Source of the DNA: Cryobacterium glaciale
GTDB lineage: Bacteria; Actinomycetota; Actinomycetes; Actinomycetales; Microbacteriaceae
Assembly (NCBI RefSeq): GCF_004402535.1
Contig: NZ_SOEY01000006.1
Location: 248,001 to 312,000 of the forward strand
Length of the DNA stretch: 64,000 nucleotides
Reading direction: 5' to 3'
The position numbers were made by a program, and so were the translations under genes. Below are positions 1-8,244 of this stretch, piece by piece. The number at the start of each line of letters is the position of its first letter. The stretch's first letter is position 1. The notes under the pieces were generated by a model, which saw nothing but the letters and a program-made list of their open reading frames with translations, was not told the DNA's origin and searched no databases.

Positions 1-2082
1 CGAAGCCTCGCTGATCAGGTTGATCATGCCGATCTCGGCGCTGCTGGAGACATGGGTACCGGCACAGAGTTCGCGGGACCATGGGCCGCCGATGTCGACG
101 ACACGCACGACGTCGCCGTACTTCTCGCCGAACAGGGCCATTGCGCCGAGCGCCTTCGCCTCCGCGAGGGGCAGCTCCCGAGTGGAGACCGGCAGGTTGT
201 CGCGGATGGCGTTGTTGGAAATCTCTTCGATCTCGGTGCGGGTCGCCGGTGACAGCGCCTGGTTCCAGGAGAAGTCAAGACGAAAGAACCCGGCCTTGTT
301 GTAGGAGCCTGACTGGTGGGCGTTCGGGCCGAGCACCTGGCGCAGCGCCGCGTGCAGAACGTGCGTTCCGGAGTGAGCCTGGCGGGCGCCGCGACGCCAA
401 CTCTCGTCGACCACGCTCGTTGCGCTGTCGCCCACAGCAACCTCGCCGGACTGCACGAGAACCTTGTGGCTGATCAGTCCCTTGACCGGCTTCTGCACGT
501 CGAGCACTTTGAGCTCGTAGCCGGGACCCACGATGAGACCGGCATCCGCTTCCTGTCCGCCGGATTCTGCCCACAGGGCGGTTTCGGCCAGAATGACCTC
601 CGCTGTCTCGCCGGCGACCGCGCTCGTGACCGACTCGCCGTCCACGATGAGGCCCAGCACACTCGACTCGTTCTGCAGGTCGTCATACCCGGTGAACACC
701 GTCTCCCCGAGGGCTCGGAACGCGCTGTAGACGCCGAGGTCGGCCAGGGTCGTCTTCTTGGACTTCGCATCGGCCTTGGCCATGGTGCGCTGCTTGGTCA
801 TGAGTACGTCGAACGCGTCGCGGTTCACGCTCAGGCCGGCCTCTTCGGCGATCTCGAGGGTGATCTCGATCGGAAATCCGTAGGTATCGTGCAACAGAAA
901 GGCCGTCGGACCGGCCAGTTCGGTCTTGTTGGCCTTCTTGGTCTTCGCCACGGCGAGGTCGAGCACAGCACTGCCGCTCGCGAGGGTACGCAGGAACGTT
1001 TCTTCCTCAGCGAACGCGGCTTGGCTGATGCGACCGAAGTCACTCTTGACCTCGGGATACGCGGCGCTCATGGCGTCACGGGAGGCGGGCAGCAATTCGG
1101 GCAGGCTCACGGTATCGACACCGAGCAGCCGCATGGCGCGCACGCTGCGCCGCAGCAGGCGCCGCAGAATGTAGCCGCGTCCCTCGTTCGACGGCATGAC
1201 GCCGTCGCTCATGAGCATGAGGGAGGAGCGCACGTGGTCGGCGACGATGCGCATGCGCACGTCGTCATCGTGATCGGCGCCGTAGCGGCGGCCCGACAGG
1301 GCGGCCGCGCGGTCGAGCACCGGGCGTACCTGGTCGATCTCGTACATGTTCTCGACGCCCTGCTTGAGGAAGGCAACGCGCTCGAGCCCCATGCCGGTAT
1401 CGATGTTCTTCTTCGGCAGGTCGCCGAGAATCTTAAAGTCGCTCTTGCCGGTGCTTTCGCCGCGCAGGTACTGCATGAAGACGAGGTTCCAGATTTCGAC
1501 GTACCGGTCGTCGTCGGTGGCCGGTCCGCCGTCCCGGCCGTAGGCGGGTCCACGATCGAAGAAGATCTCCGAGCAGGGGCCGGCCGGCCCTGGCTGGCCA
1601 GTGGACCAGTAGTTGGATTCCATGCCGAGGCGCTGAATGCGGTTCTCGGGCACGCCGAGCGCACGCCAGTAGCGATGGGCCTCGTCGTCGTCGAGGTAGA
1701 TGGTGACCCAGAGGTCACTCTCGCGAAAACCGTAGCCGCCCTGATTCTCCGGCGTGGTGAGCAGTTCCCAGGCGAAGCCGATGGCTTCTTCCTTGAAGTA
1801 GTCACCGAAGCTGAAGTTGCCGTTCATTTGGAAGAACGTGCCGTGGCGCGGGGTCTTGCCGACCTCTTCGATGTCGTTGGTGCGAATGCACTTCTGCACG
1901 CTCGTGGCGCGCGGGTACGGAGCTGGAACGAGCCCGGTGAGATACGGCACGAACGGCACCATGCCGGCAACGGTGAAGAGAAGGGTGGGGTCGTCGCTCA
2001 CCAGGGACGCGGACGGCACAACGGTGTGTCCACGGTCGGCGAAGAAGTCGAGCCAGCGCCCGCGAATGTCAGCAGTCTGCAT
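1..2082 (-). CDS. alaS: Alanyl-tRNA synthetase, 3'-truncated by window edge
   Basis: Charges tRNA-Ala in the cytoplasm and edits mischarged Ser/Gly. The 694 codons present begin at ATG 2082 (MQTADIRGRWLDFF). The class II core shows motif-1/2 regions (QKCIRTNDIEEVG near residue 65; RHGTFFQMNGNFSFGDYFK near 80-97). The editing domain has both zinc-ligand pairs: HSGTH near residue 566 and CAGTH near residue 670, matching the HxxxH/CxxxH spacing of the family. Full-length AlaRS is about 880 residues, so roughly 190 C-terminal residues (the C-Ala domain) lie before position 1. Upstream lie a small YtxH-like gene, a DUF948 gene and rpsD on the same strand, the usual actinobacterial order. Confidence 0.97.
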   Translation of the reverse strand, partial: MQTADIRGRWLDFFADRGHTVVPSASLVSDDPTLLFTVAGMVPFVPYLTGLVPAPYPRATSVQKCIRTNDIEEVGKTPRHGTFFQMNGNFSFGDYFKEEAIGFAWELLTTPENQGGYGFRESDLWVTIYLDDDEAHRYWRALGVPENRIQRLGMESNYWSTGQPGPAGPCSEIFFDRGPAYGRDGGPATDDDRYVEIWNLVFMQYLRGESTGKSDFKILGDLPKKNIDTGMGLERVAFLKQGVENMYEIDQVRPVLDRAAALSGRRYGADHDDDVRMRIVADHVRSSLMLMSDGVMPSNEGRGYILRRLLRRSVRAMRLLGVDTVSLPELLPASRDAMSAAYPEVKSDFGRISQAAFAEEETFLRTLASGSAVLDLAVAKTKKANKTELAGPTAFLLHDTYGFPIEITLEIAEEAGLSVNRDAFDVLMTKQRTMAKADAKSKKTTLADLGVYSAFRALGETVFTGYDDLQNESSVLGLIVDGESVTSAVAGETAEVILAETALWAESGGQEADAGLIVGPGYELKVLDVQKPVKGLISHKVLVQSGEVAVGDSATSVVDESWRRGARQAHSGTHVLHAALRQVLGPNAHQSGSYNKAGFFRLDFSWNQALSPATRTEIEEISNNAIRDNLPVSTRELPLAEAKALGAMALFGEKYGDVVRVVDIGGPWSRELCAGTHVSSSAEIGMINLISEAS

Positions 2083-2153
2083 GGTGTCCGTTTGTTCGTG
2101 GTGCATGAATGTGGTGGTGCTTCAAATCAGTGGTGCTTCCGTTCAGCGGATGC

Positions 2154-2378
2154 CTACGGCGCGCCGGTCACCGGCGCCGTACCGGCGGCATCGTCGCCGA
2201 GCGCTGCGTGCAGCTCGGCCTCGCGCTGGCGGTACCCCTCGGACATGGCCTCGCCGAACTCGCGTGCCTTGGTGTCGAGTTCGGTGAAGAACGCTTTGCC
2301 CTGCTGGGTTTTGTTCACCTCGTGGGCGACCACGAAGCCCGCGGCAACGCCAATGACCAACCAGATGACGTTCTTCAT
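2154..2378 (-). CDS. Small membrane-anchored YtxH/DUF6167-like protein
   Basis: A 74-residue protein starting MKNVIWLVIGVAAGFVVAH: one N-terminal membrane segment followed by a charged, probably helical cytoplasmic tail (FFTELDTKAREFGEAMSEGYRQ). ATG 2378 was chosen over an in-frame upstream ATG because GGAGAAAC lies just before it. It sits between the DUF948 gene and alaS, where actinobacteria usually carry a YtxH-like protein. Function is unknown; the family assignment rests on size, topology and position rather than a diagnostic motif. Confidence 0.75.
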   Translation of the reverse strand: MKNVIWLVIGVAAGFVVAHEVNKTQQGKAFFTELDTKAREFGEAMSEGYRQREAELHAALGDDAAGTAPVTGAP

Positions 2379-2511
2379 GGCGTTTCTCCCTGAATCTGCG
2401 CGGCTCGGGGCCGCAGACAATAGAACCGAATTGAATGAAGCCGGGCACCGCTAGCCGAAGCTACCGATAAGTCGGGCGCGAGAATATCAACGCCCTGTCC
2501 AGAGTAGCCGG

Positions 2512-2883
2512 TCAACCCCGATTGCGCCGAGGTCGCGGCCTCCCGGTGCGAAAGGCCGCCCGCACGCCGGCCGAGAACCCGGCGAGCTTGATCAGCGGCC
2601 CGCCGACCGTCGCCGCGAACAACGCGACGAGCGCTCCGACGTTACCGGTGACATCCGCTACGTTGCTCGTGATGGTGTCGACTCGAGCCAGCTGTTGATT
2701 GGTGGAGCGGATGGTCTCGGTCGTCTCGGCGAGCATCGGGGTGATTCCGTCGCTGAGTTCATGGATGGCCGCGGTCGTCTCGTCGAAGACCCGGCCCAGT
2801 TTGACCAGAGGGATGGCGATGACCGCGACCAGAATCGCGAACACGCCGGCAGCGATGAGGCCGGCAATATCTCCACCTGACAC
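2512..2883 (-). CDS. DUF948 domain protein
   Basis: A 123-residue protein with one N-terminal membrane helix (DIAGLIAAGVFAILVAVIAI) followed by an amphipathic heptad-like stretch (FDETTAAIHELSDGITPMLAETT), a pattern typical of DUF948 proteins, and an arginine-rich C-terminus. GTG 2883 is preferred: it has GGAG five bases upstream, whereas the longer frame from 2943 starts inside the rpsD terminator hairpin. DUF948 proteins are predicted envelope-associated proteins of unknown role; this one is likely co-transcribed with the small protein at 2154 and alaS. Confidence 0.8.
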   Translation of the reverse strand: MSGGDIAGLIAAGVFAILVAVIAIPLVKLGRVFDETTAAIHELSDGITPMLAETTETIRSTNQQLARVDTITSNVADVTGNVGALVALFAATVGGPLIKLAGFSAGVRAAFRTGRPRPRRNRG

Positions 2884-2928
2884 GGTGACTCCACTCTGTA
2901 CGAGGGGCTCCGGAGAGCCCGGGTAGGC

Positions 2929-2960
2929 AAAAGGGCGGATCACCCTGAGGTGATCCGCCC
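2929..2960 (-). terminator. Rho-independent terminator of rpsD
   Basis: A perfect 12-bp stem, GGGCGGATCACC / GGTGATCCGCCC, with a 4-nt loop. On the minus strand it is followed by TTTT. It lies downstream of rpsD and upstream of the DUF948 gene, so the latter probably has its own start of transcription or depends on readthrough. Confidence 0.85.
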
Positions 2961-3000
2961 TTCAGCGTACCGGTTGCTCTAGCGAGCTGAGCGGTTATCG

Positions 3001-3044
3001 AGCTGCACTGTGTTAGCGAGCTGCACTGTGTTAGCGAGCTGCGT
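3001..3044 (-). repeat. 18-bp tandem repeat spanning the rpsD stop codon
   Basis: Two perfect 18-bp copies (3001-3018 and 3019-3036, agctgcactgtgttagcg) followed by a partial third that is the real end of rpsD. Read on the minus strand the unit is in phase with rpsD: Ala-Ala-Arg-stop-His-Ser, so three successive in-frame stops are each preceded by codons for AAR. Confidence 0.9.
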
Positions 3045-3660
3045 AGTACTCCACGACGAGCTGGACTTCACAGGTCACGGGAATCTCGATGCGCTTCGGG
3101 GCGCGCACGAGGCGGGCCTGAAGCTTGTCGAGCTCAACCTCGAGGTACGGCGGGAGCTTGGGGAGCAGGTCGACGTGTCCGCCGGCTGCTGCAACCTGGA
3201 AGGGCTCCATGCCCTCGCTGCGAGCCTTGACGTGCATGAGCTGGCCCGGCTTCACGCGGAAGGAGGGCCGGTCGACGAGCTCTCCATCGACGAGGATGTG
3301 ACGGTGCACGATCATCTGGCGAGCCTGCGCGGTGGTGCGGGCGATCGCGGAACGAACGAGGAGGGCGTCGAGACGGGTCTCGAGGATCTCGACGAGGTTC
3401 TCACCGGTCAGTCCCTGGCGACGACGAGCCTGCTCAAAGGCAATCTTGAGCTGGGCTTCGCGAATGCCGTACTGGGCGCGTAAGCGCTGCTTTTCGCGCA
3501 GACGAACGGCATAGTCCGAATCAGTCTTGCGCTTGGTGCGGCCGTGCTCACCGGGTGCATAGGGGCGCTTCTCGAGGAAGCGGGCTGCCTTCGGCGTGAG
3601 GGCGATGCCCAGGGCGCGCGAGAGGCGAGTTTTACTGCGGGTACGTGACTTGGTAGACAC
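3031..3660 (-). CDS. rpsD: 30S ribosomal protein S4
   Basis: Primary 16S rRNA-binding protein that nucleates 30S assembly. 209 residues, starting GTG 3660 with an AAAGGAAA ribosome site. It begins MSTKSRTRSKTRLSRALGIAL, the form without zinc-binding cysteines common in Microbacteriaceae, and includes the S4 RNA-binding domain (about residues 98-160, TRLDALLVRSAIARTTAQAR...ILVDG). The 245-bp leader to the rarA stop is long enough for S4 autogenous control, but I cannot identify a regulatory fold by eye. The stop codon lies in a tandem repeat that duplicates the last codons. Confidence 0.98.
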   Translation of the reverse strand: MSTKSRTRSKTRLSRALGIALTPKAARFLEKRPYAPGEHGRTKRKTDSDYAVRLREKQRLRAQYGIREAQLKIAFEQARRRQGLTGENLVEILETRLDALLVRSAIARTTAQARQMIVHRHILVDGELVDRPSFRVKPGQLMHVKARSEGMEPFQVAAAGGHVDLLPKLPPYLEVELDKLQARLVRAPKRIEIPVTCEVQLVVEYYAAR

Positions 3661-3905
3661 GGTTTCCTTTCAATCGGACTCAATAACAGGGATACCAGGG
3701 CGAGTGCGTATCGCTGCAGCGCAGCGTTCAATCAACACAGTCGTCATGGGAGATCAGAGGATTGGGTGCCATGGGACGTTCGGCTACAGAACGAATCCCC
3801 TCCAAACTGGAAACGGACGCAGCCGCATGCCGAAACCAGTTGTAGGCAGAGTCAAGGTTAGCACAGAGCGGATGCGTCGCGTTGTCGAGGCGGGCGTCCA
3901 ATACA

Positions 3906-5246
3906 TTATTGGTTGCGGACTATTCTGCGGATCTTCAGGAGGCGAGCCGAGATGTCTCGCTCGTGGCCGTGCTCGGTGGGGGCGTAGTACTGGGTGGTTT
4001 TCAGCTCGGTTGGCGGGTATTGCTGGGTGACCACTCCGAGGGCGTCGTCGTGCGGATACAGGTAGCCCTTGCCGTGCCCGAGGCGCTTGGCACCCGGGTA
4101 GTGCGCGTCGCGCATTCCCTTGGGCACACGGCCCATCCTGCCGCCCCGCACGTCGGCGATCGCCGCGTCGAGGGCCATGTAAGCGGCATTGGACTTGGGT
4201 GCGGTTGCCAGGTGCACGACGGCCTGGGCCAACGGTATGCGGCCCTCCGGCATGCCGATCAGTTGTACGGCATCGGCGGCGGCGACGGCGATGAGGAGCG
4301 ATTGCGGGTCGGCCATGCCGATGTCCTCCGAGGCGAGGACGATGATGCGCCGGCAGATGTAGCGTGGGTCTTCGCCGGCCTCGATCATGCGCGCCAGATA
4401 GTGCAGCGCGGCGTCGACGTCGCTGCCGCGTACCGATTTGATGAACGCGCTGATCACGTCGTAGTGCTCGTCGCCGTTGCGGTCGTAGCGCAGTAGCGCA
4501 CGATCGACGGCGAGGGCGACAATGTCGGTCGTGATCACCGGTTTGCCGGTCGCTCCCGATTCGAGCGTTGATTCGGCCGAAACGGATGCTGCCTCCAGCG
4601 CGGTCAGCGCCCGCCGGGCATCACCAGAGGCGAGTCGGATGATCGCGCCGCGGGCTTCGGGTTCAAGTTCGAACCGGTCGGCCAGGCCGCGCGCATCGGT
4701 GACGGCACGATCGACGACGATGCCAAGGTCGTCGTCGCTGAGAACTTCGAGGGTGAGCAAGAGGGAACGAGACAGCAGGGGGGAAATGATCGAGAACGAC
4801 GGGTTTTCGGTCGTCGCGGCGACTAGAATGACGACGCCGTTCTCGACCCCTGGCAGCAGGGTGTCTTGCTGGGCCTTGGAGAAACGGTGGATCTCGTCGA
4901 GAAAGAGCACTGTCGCGAGACCGTACAAATCGCGGTTGGTGCGGGCGTCTTCCATCACCTGGCGCACATCGCGCACCCCGGCGGTCACGGCCGAGAGCTC
5001 AACGAATCGTCGCCCGGAACTGTGCGCGATCGCCTGCGCGAGGGTGGTCTTTCCGGTTCCGGGCGGTCCCCACAGAATGACCGACACGCTGCCGCGCTCC
5101 CCTGTCTTGTCGCTCGCCAGACTCACGAGCGGGGACCCCGGCGTCAACAGGTGACGCTGGCCGGCGACCTCGTCGAGGGTTTTTGGGCGCATTCGTACGG
5201 CGAGGGGGGTCGCGCCACTGCGCAGACCCGGTTGAGCATCCGACAT
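3906..5246 (-). CDS. rarA: Replication-associated recombination AAA+ ATPase RarA (MgsA)
   Basis: Clamp-loader-like AAA+ ATPase acting at stalled replication forks. 446 residues from ATG 5246 (MSDAQPGLRSGATPLAVRMRP), which has GGAGGA immediately before it; the open frame extends further upstream but without family similarity. Walker A GPPGTGKT at residues 60-67, Walker B VLFLDEIHRF at 113-122, sensor region VAATTENPSF, and the C-terminal MgsA tetramerisation region (VRGSDVDAALHYLARMIEAGEDPRYICRR...). Located between rpsD and a divergently transcribed cyclophilin gene, as in other actinobacteria. Confidence 0.95.
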   Translation of the reverse strand: MSDAQPGLRSGATPLAVRMRPKTLDEVAGQRHLLTPGSPLVSLASDKTGERGSVSVILWGPPGTGKTTLAQAIAHSSGRRFVELSAVTAGVRDVRQVMEDARTNRDLYGLATVLFLDEIHRFSKAQQDTLLPGVENGVVILVAATTENPSFSIISPLLSRSLLLTLEVLSDDDLGIVVDRAVTDARGLADRFELEPEARGAIIRLASGDARRALTALEAASVSAESTLESGATGKPVITTDIVALAVDRALLRYDRNGDEHYDVISAFIKSVRGSDVDAALHYLARMIEAGEDPRYICRRIIVLASEDIGMADPQSLLIAVAAADAVQLIGMPEGRIPLAQAVVHLATAPKSNAAYMALDAAIADVRGGRMGRVPKGMRDAHYPGAKRLGHGKGYLYPHDDALGVVTQQYPPTELKTTQYYAPTEHGHERDISARLLKIRRIVRNQ

Positions 5247-5354
5247 TCCTCCAGCGTAGTTTGTGCGTAGAGTTCTACGAGGTCGGGCGTGTTGATGCCT
5301 GATTGCTTTTTTGTTCGGTCGTCGCCAACCCCGACGGCCCTGGAGGGGTTCCCA

Positions 5355-6161
5355 GTGGCTTCGAATTACAAGCTTGAGCGTGCGGCACGTGAAGAGCGCG
5401 GCCGTGTGCGTTCCTACCAGGCCCGGCGCGCCGTTCACGAACACCAGTACCAGCGTCGCGTACGCGACAACCTGATCGCCGGCGGCGGTTTGCTCGTGGT
5501 ACTGACCCTCATCGTGGTCGCGCAGGTGTTCTACTTCGACGGCGGCCCCGGCACCCCGGCGCCGACGGCGGACGCGAGTGCAACTCCGACCCCGGCCACC
5601 ACTGCGGCCGCCGGTGAGAACGTCGGCGAGAACGTCGGCGACGTGCCGGCGAGCACCCTCGCCGAGAGCCGCACCTGGACCGGCACGCTCACTCTCAACG
5701 ACATTCCGCTTGGCATCGAACTGGACGGTGCGCTGGCACCGCAGGCGGTGTCGTCGACCATCAGCCTCGTGCAGAAAAGCTTCTACAACGGGCTGACCTG
5801 CCACCGCCTCACCGTGGAGGGCATTTTCGTGCTGCAGTGCGGCGACCCCGCCGGAGACGGCACGGGCGGACCGGAGTACAGCTACGGCCCGGTTGAGAAC
5901 GCACCCACGGACAATGTGTATCCCGTCGGCACCCTGGCCATGGCTCGTACCGGTGACAACGGCTTCTCGAACGGCAGCCAGTTCTTCATCGTCTACGAAG
6001 ACAGCACGATTCCGTCTGATTCAGCCGGTGGTTACACCGTGCTCGGCAAGGTCACGAGCGGCCTCGACGCGGTCAAAGCCCAGATCACCAACGCAGGAAG
6101 CAACGCGGACGGCGTTTCGCCCGTGGTGCCAACGACGATCACGGCCATAACAGTTCAGTAG
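5355..6161 (+). CDS. Membrane-anchored peptidyl-prolyl cis-trans isomerase (cyclophilin type)
   Basis: 268 residues from GTG 5355 with GGAGGGG seven bases upstream; a longer frame from 5289 lacks such a site. A basic cytoplasmic N-terminus (ASNYKLERAAREERGRVRSYQ) precedes one membrane segment (about residues 41-61), a Pro/Thr/Ala linker, then a cyclophilin domain: FYNGLTCHRL, GDGTGGPEYSYG, LAMARTGDNGFSNGSQFFI, YTVLGKV. It should catalyse proline isomerisation on exported proteins outside the membrane. Divergent from rarA and directly before the DUF349 gene; a cyclophilin near relA and DUF349 is conserved in actinobacteria. Confidence 0.93.
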   Translation: MASNYKLERAAREERGRVRSYQARRAVHEHQYQRRVRDNLIAGGGLLVVLTLIVVAQVFYFDGGPGTPAPTADASATPTPATTAAAGENVGENVGDVPASTLAESRTWTGTLTLNDIPLGIELDGALAPQAVSSTISLVQKSFYNGLTCHRLTVEGIFVLQCGDPAGDGTGGPEYSYGPVENAPTDNVYPVGTLAMARTGDNGFSNGSQFFIVYEDSTIPSDSAGGYTVLGKVTSGLDAVKAQITNAGSNADGVSPVVPTTITAITVQ

Positions 6162-6271
6162 GATCGATCGATCCCCCTGCGCTATTGCAATAGGCTTATC
6201 AGGGTATTTCCTGGCTCCGCACTCTTTACTCCCGCGGATCCACACACAACAACTCAGCAAAGGTGAGGCTC

Positions 6272-7504
6272 TTGACTACGACAGATCAGCAACCATGGGG
6301 TCGCGTAGACGAAACCGGCACGGTTTACGTGCGCGAGGCGGATGGCGAACGCGCCGTCGGCCAGTACCCGGATGCCACTCCGGAAGAGGCCCTGGCCTAC
6401 TTCGAACGCAAGTACGTTGAGCTCAACGGGCAGGTTACCCTGCTCGAGCAGCGCGCCAAGGGTGGCGCTCCAGCCGCGGATATCGCCAAGTCGGTCGCCA
6501 ACCTGACCGTTGCCGTTGCCAACGCCAACGCTGTGGGCAACCTCGCCGCACTGGCCGAACGCCTCGGCGCCCTTGGCGGGGCCGTCAGCGAGCTCACCGA
6601 ACAGCAGAGCATCGAGACGAAGGCCGCATCCGCTGCTGCCGTCGCCGAGCGCGCCGAAATCGTGACGGAGGCCGAGCGCCTGGCCGCCGAAGATCCGGCC
6701 AAAACGCAGTGGAAGCAGACCAGCGCTGCCCTCGACGCCCTGTTCGCCAAATGGCAGGCACACCAGCACGACGCCCCACGTATCCCCAAGGGCGAGGCCA
6801 ACGACCTGTGGAAGCGCTTTCGGGCCGCCCGCACCACGATCGAACAGAACCGCAAGGCGTTCTTCGCCGAACTCGACAGCGCTCACAAGGACGTTCGCAC
6901 CAAGAAGCAGCACCTGATCGAACAGGCCGAGGCCCTCGCCCCCCAAGGCGCCGACGGCGTCGGGGCCTACCGCAACCTGCTCGACGAGTGGAAGAAAGCC
7001 GGCCGCAGCGGCAAGAAGCAGGACGACGCCATGTGGGCGAAGTTCAAGGCCGCTGGCGACGTGCTCTACTCGGTCAAGAGTGAGGTCGAAGCCCAGGACA
7101 ACGAGGAGTTCTCCGCGAACCTCGTGCTCAAGCTCGAACTGCTGACCCAGGCTGAGACCCTGCTCACCACCACCGATCGCAACGCCGCGCGGGACACGCT
7201 CACCACGATCCAGCGCAAGTGGGACGAGATCGGCAAGGTTCCCCGCGACCAGGTCAAGCCGATCGAGGATCGCCTTCGCAAGGTGGAAGCCGTCGTGCGC
7301 AAACTCGACGACGACCACTGGAAGCGCAACAACCCCGAGACCAAGGCCCGCACCGAGGGCCTCGCCGGGCAGCTGAACGACGCGATCGCCAAGCTCGAGG
7401 CTGAACTCGCCACGGCGCAGAAGGGTCAGAACGCCCGCGCCATCAAAGATGCCACCGAAGCGCTCGAGGCCCGTAAGGCCTGGCTCAAGGCGATCGGCGA
7501 GTAG
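6272..7504 (+). CDS. DUF349 repeat protein
   Basis: 410 residues starting TTG 6272 (MTTTDQQPWGRVDETGTVYVR), preceded by AGGTGAGG. After a small N-terminal domain the protein is almost wholly helical, with repeated W-x-phi blocks typical of DUF349: KTQWKQTSAALDALFAKWQ, DLWKRFRAARTTIEQNRKAFF, LLDEWKKAGRSGKKQDDAMWAKFKAA, IQRKWDEIGKVPRDQ, LDDDHWKRNNPE. The biochemical role is unknown; some DUF349 proteins are linked to ribosome or RNA biology. It follows the cyclophilin gene after 110 bp. Confidence 0.9.
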   Translation: MTTTDQQPWGRVDETGTVYVREADGERAVGQYPDATPEEALAYFERKYVELNGQVTLLEQRAKGGAPAADIAKSVANLTVAVANANAVGNLAALAERLGALGGAVSELTEQQSIETKAASAAAVAERAEIVTEAERLAAEDPAKTQWKQTSAALDALFAKWQAHQHDAPRIPKGEANDLWKRFRAARTTIEQNRKAFFAELDSAHKDVRTKKQHLIEQAEALAPQGADGVGAYRNLLDEWKKAGRSGKKQDDAMWAKFKAAGDVLYSVKSEVEAQDNEEFSANLVLKLELLTQAETLLTTTDRNAARDTLTTIQRKWDEIGKVPRDQVKPIEDRLRKVEAVVRKLDDDHWKRNNPETKARTEGLAGQLNDAIAKLEAELATAQKGQNARAIKDATEALEARKAWLKAIGE

Positions 7505-7527
7505 ACCCGCTCAAGCAGCACTCGCGG

Positions 7528-7563
7528 TTATCCACAGGCCGCGCCGCTGCTCAGGTATCCACA
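7528..7563 (+). promoter_or_regulatory. Pair of DnaA-box-like sites
   Basis: TTATCCACA (7528-7536, exact match to the classical DnaA box) and GTATCCACA (7555-7563, one change), same orientation, 27 bp apart and both followed by GGCC. They lie in the short gap between the DUF349 gene and the AbiEi-like gene. A small hairpin, CAGGCCC...GGGCCTG, follows at 7562-7587. Whether DnaA binds here is not known. Confidence 0.4.
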
Positions 7564-7614
7564 GGCCCAGGCTCCTTCGGGGGCCTGGACCTGGTTAAGC
7601 GTCACTCTGGTGGC

Positions 7615-8244
7615 ATGACAAATCCACGGGGACGAGTACTCACGGTCAGCGACCTGCCGCTCGCCGAACTGTACAGCGCCCGTCTCGCCGGGCAGGTCTT
7701 TCAAGTCGCCGACTCCTGGTGTGTGATCGACGAAATAGACGGATGCTCCAGTCGGGCCATCGCCGCCAGTGCGCTGGTCCCGCCCCGCGCAATCGCTGAG
7801 CGGCTCACCGCTGCGTGGATCTACGGCGTGGCCCCTGAACCGCGCCGCCACCAATTCTGTGTCGTGATCGGAGCGCGCACGACGGCACTCTGGTCGCCAC
7901 GGGCTCAAGTGCGGGAAATCGTGCGTACCCCGGATGATGTGAACACTGTCTCCGGCGTGCGAGTCACCACTCCCCTGCGCACGGCCGTCGATCTCGCCCG
8001 CTATACGCCGCCGTCAACGTCGGCGCCGTCAACATCTGCACAGTCGAACGAACTGATCGCGCTCCTGGCCCGATTACTGCACTACGGCCGCTTCGACGAC
8101 GTAGCGGATGCCGTGCGCTTGTGCAAACGTGGCAGCCCCGCTCACAGTACCCTTGCCGTTGCCCGATTCGCGGACGTCAACGCGCCACTGTCTGCGCTGC
8201 ACCAACGGTCCAATCCGGCCGGCCCGGCCGGTCTCGCCGGTTAG
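7615..8244 (+). CDS. AbiEi-like / DUF559-associated N-terminal domain protein
   Basis: 209 residues, no clear ribosome site before ATG 7615. The central region (RAIAERLTAAWIYGVAPEPRRHQFCVVIGART ... VNTVSGVRVTTPLRTAVDLARY) has the pattern of the AbiEi antitoxin-like family, which often precedes a Vsr/DUF559 nuclease domain in actinobacterial proteins. No nuclease-like C-terminus is seen; the protein ends in a short alpha-helical region and a Pro/Ala tail. It ends tail-to-tail with relA, overlapping it by 4 bp. No AbiEii-type toxin partner is adjacent. Assignment is by motif recognition only. Confidence 0.6.
   Translation: MTNPRGRVLTVSDLPLAELYSARLAGQVFQVADSWCVIDEIDGCSSRAIAASALVPPRAIAERLTAAWIYGVAPEPRRHQFCVVIGARTTALWSPRAQVREIVRTPDDVNTVSGVRVTTPLRTAVDLARYTPPSTSAPSTSAQSNELIALLARLLHYGRFDDVADAVRLCKRGSPAHSTLAVARFADVNAPLSALHQRSNPAGPAGLAG

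Noticed and set aside
316..2454. 712-codon open frame on the plus strand over alaS
   Set aside because: Antisense shadow of a high-GC gene; no family motif, while the minus strand encodes an unmistakable AlaRS.
5247..5804. N-terminal extension of rarA (186 extra codons)
   Set aside because: The extension overlaps the cyclophilin gene on the other strand, has no RarA similarity, and a good start with an adjacent purine site lies at 5246.
7528..7563. Chromosome origin suggested by DnaA-box-like sites
   Set aside because: Only two boxes, no dnaA/dnaN nearby and no AT-rich unwinding region.
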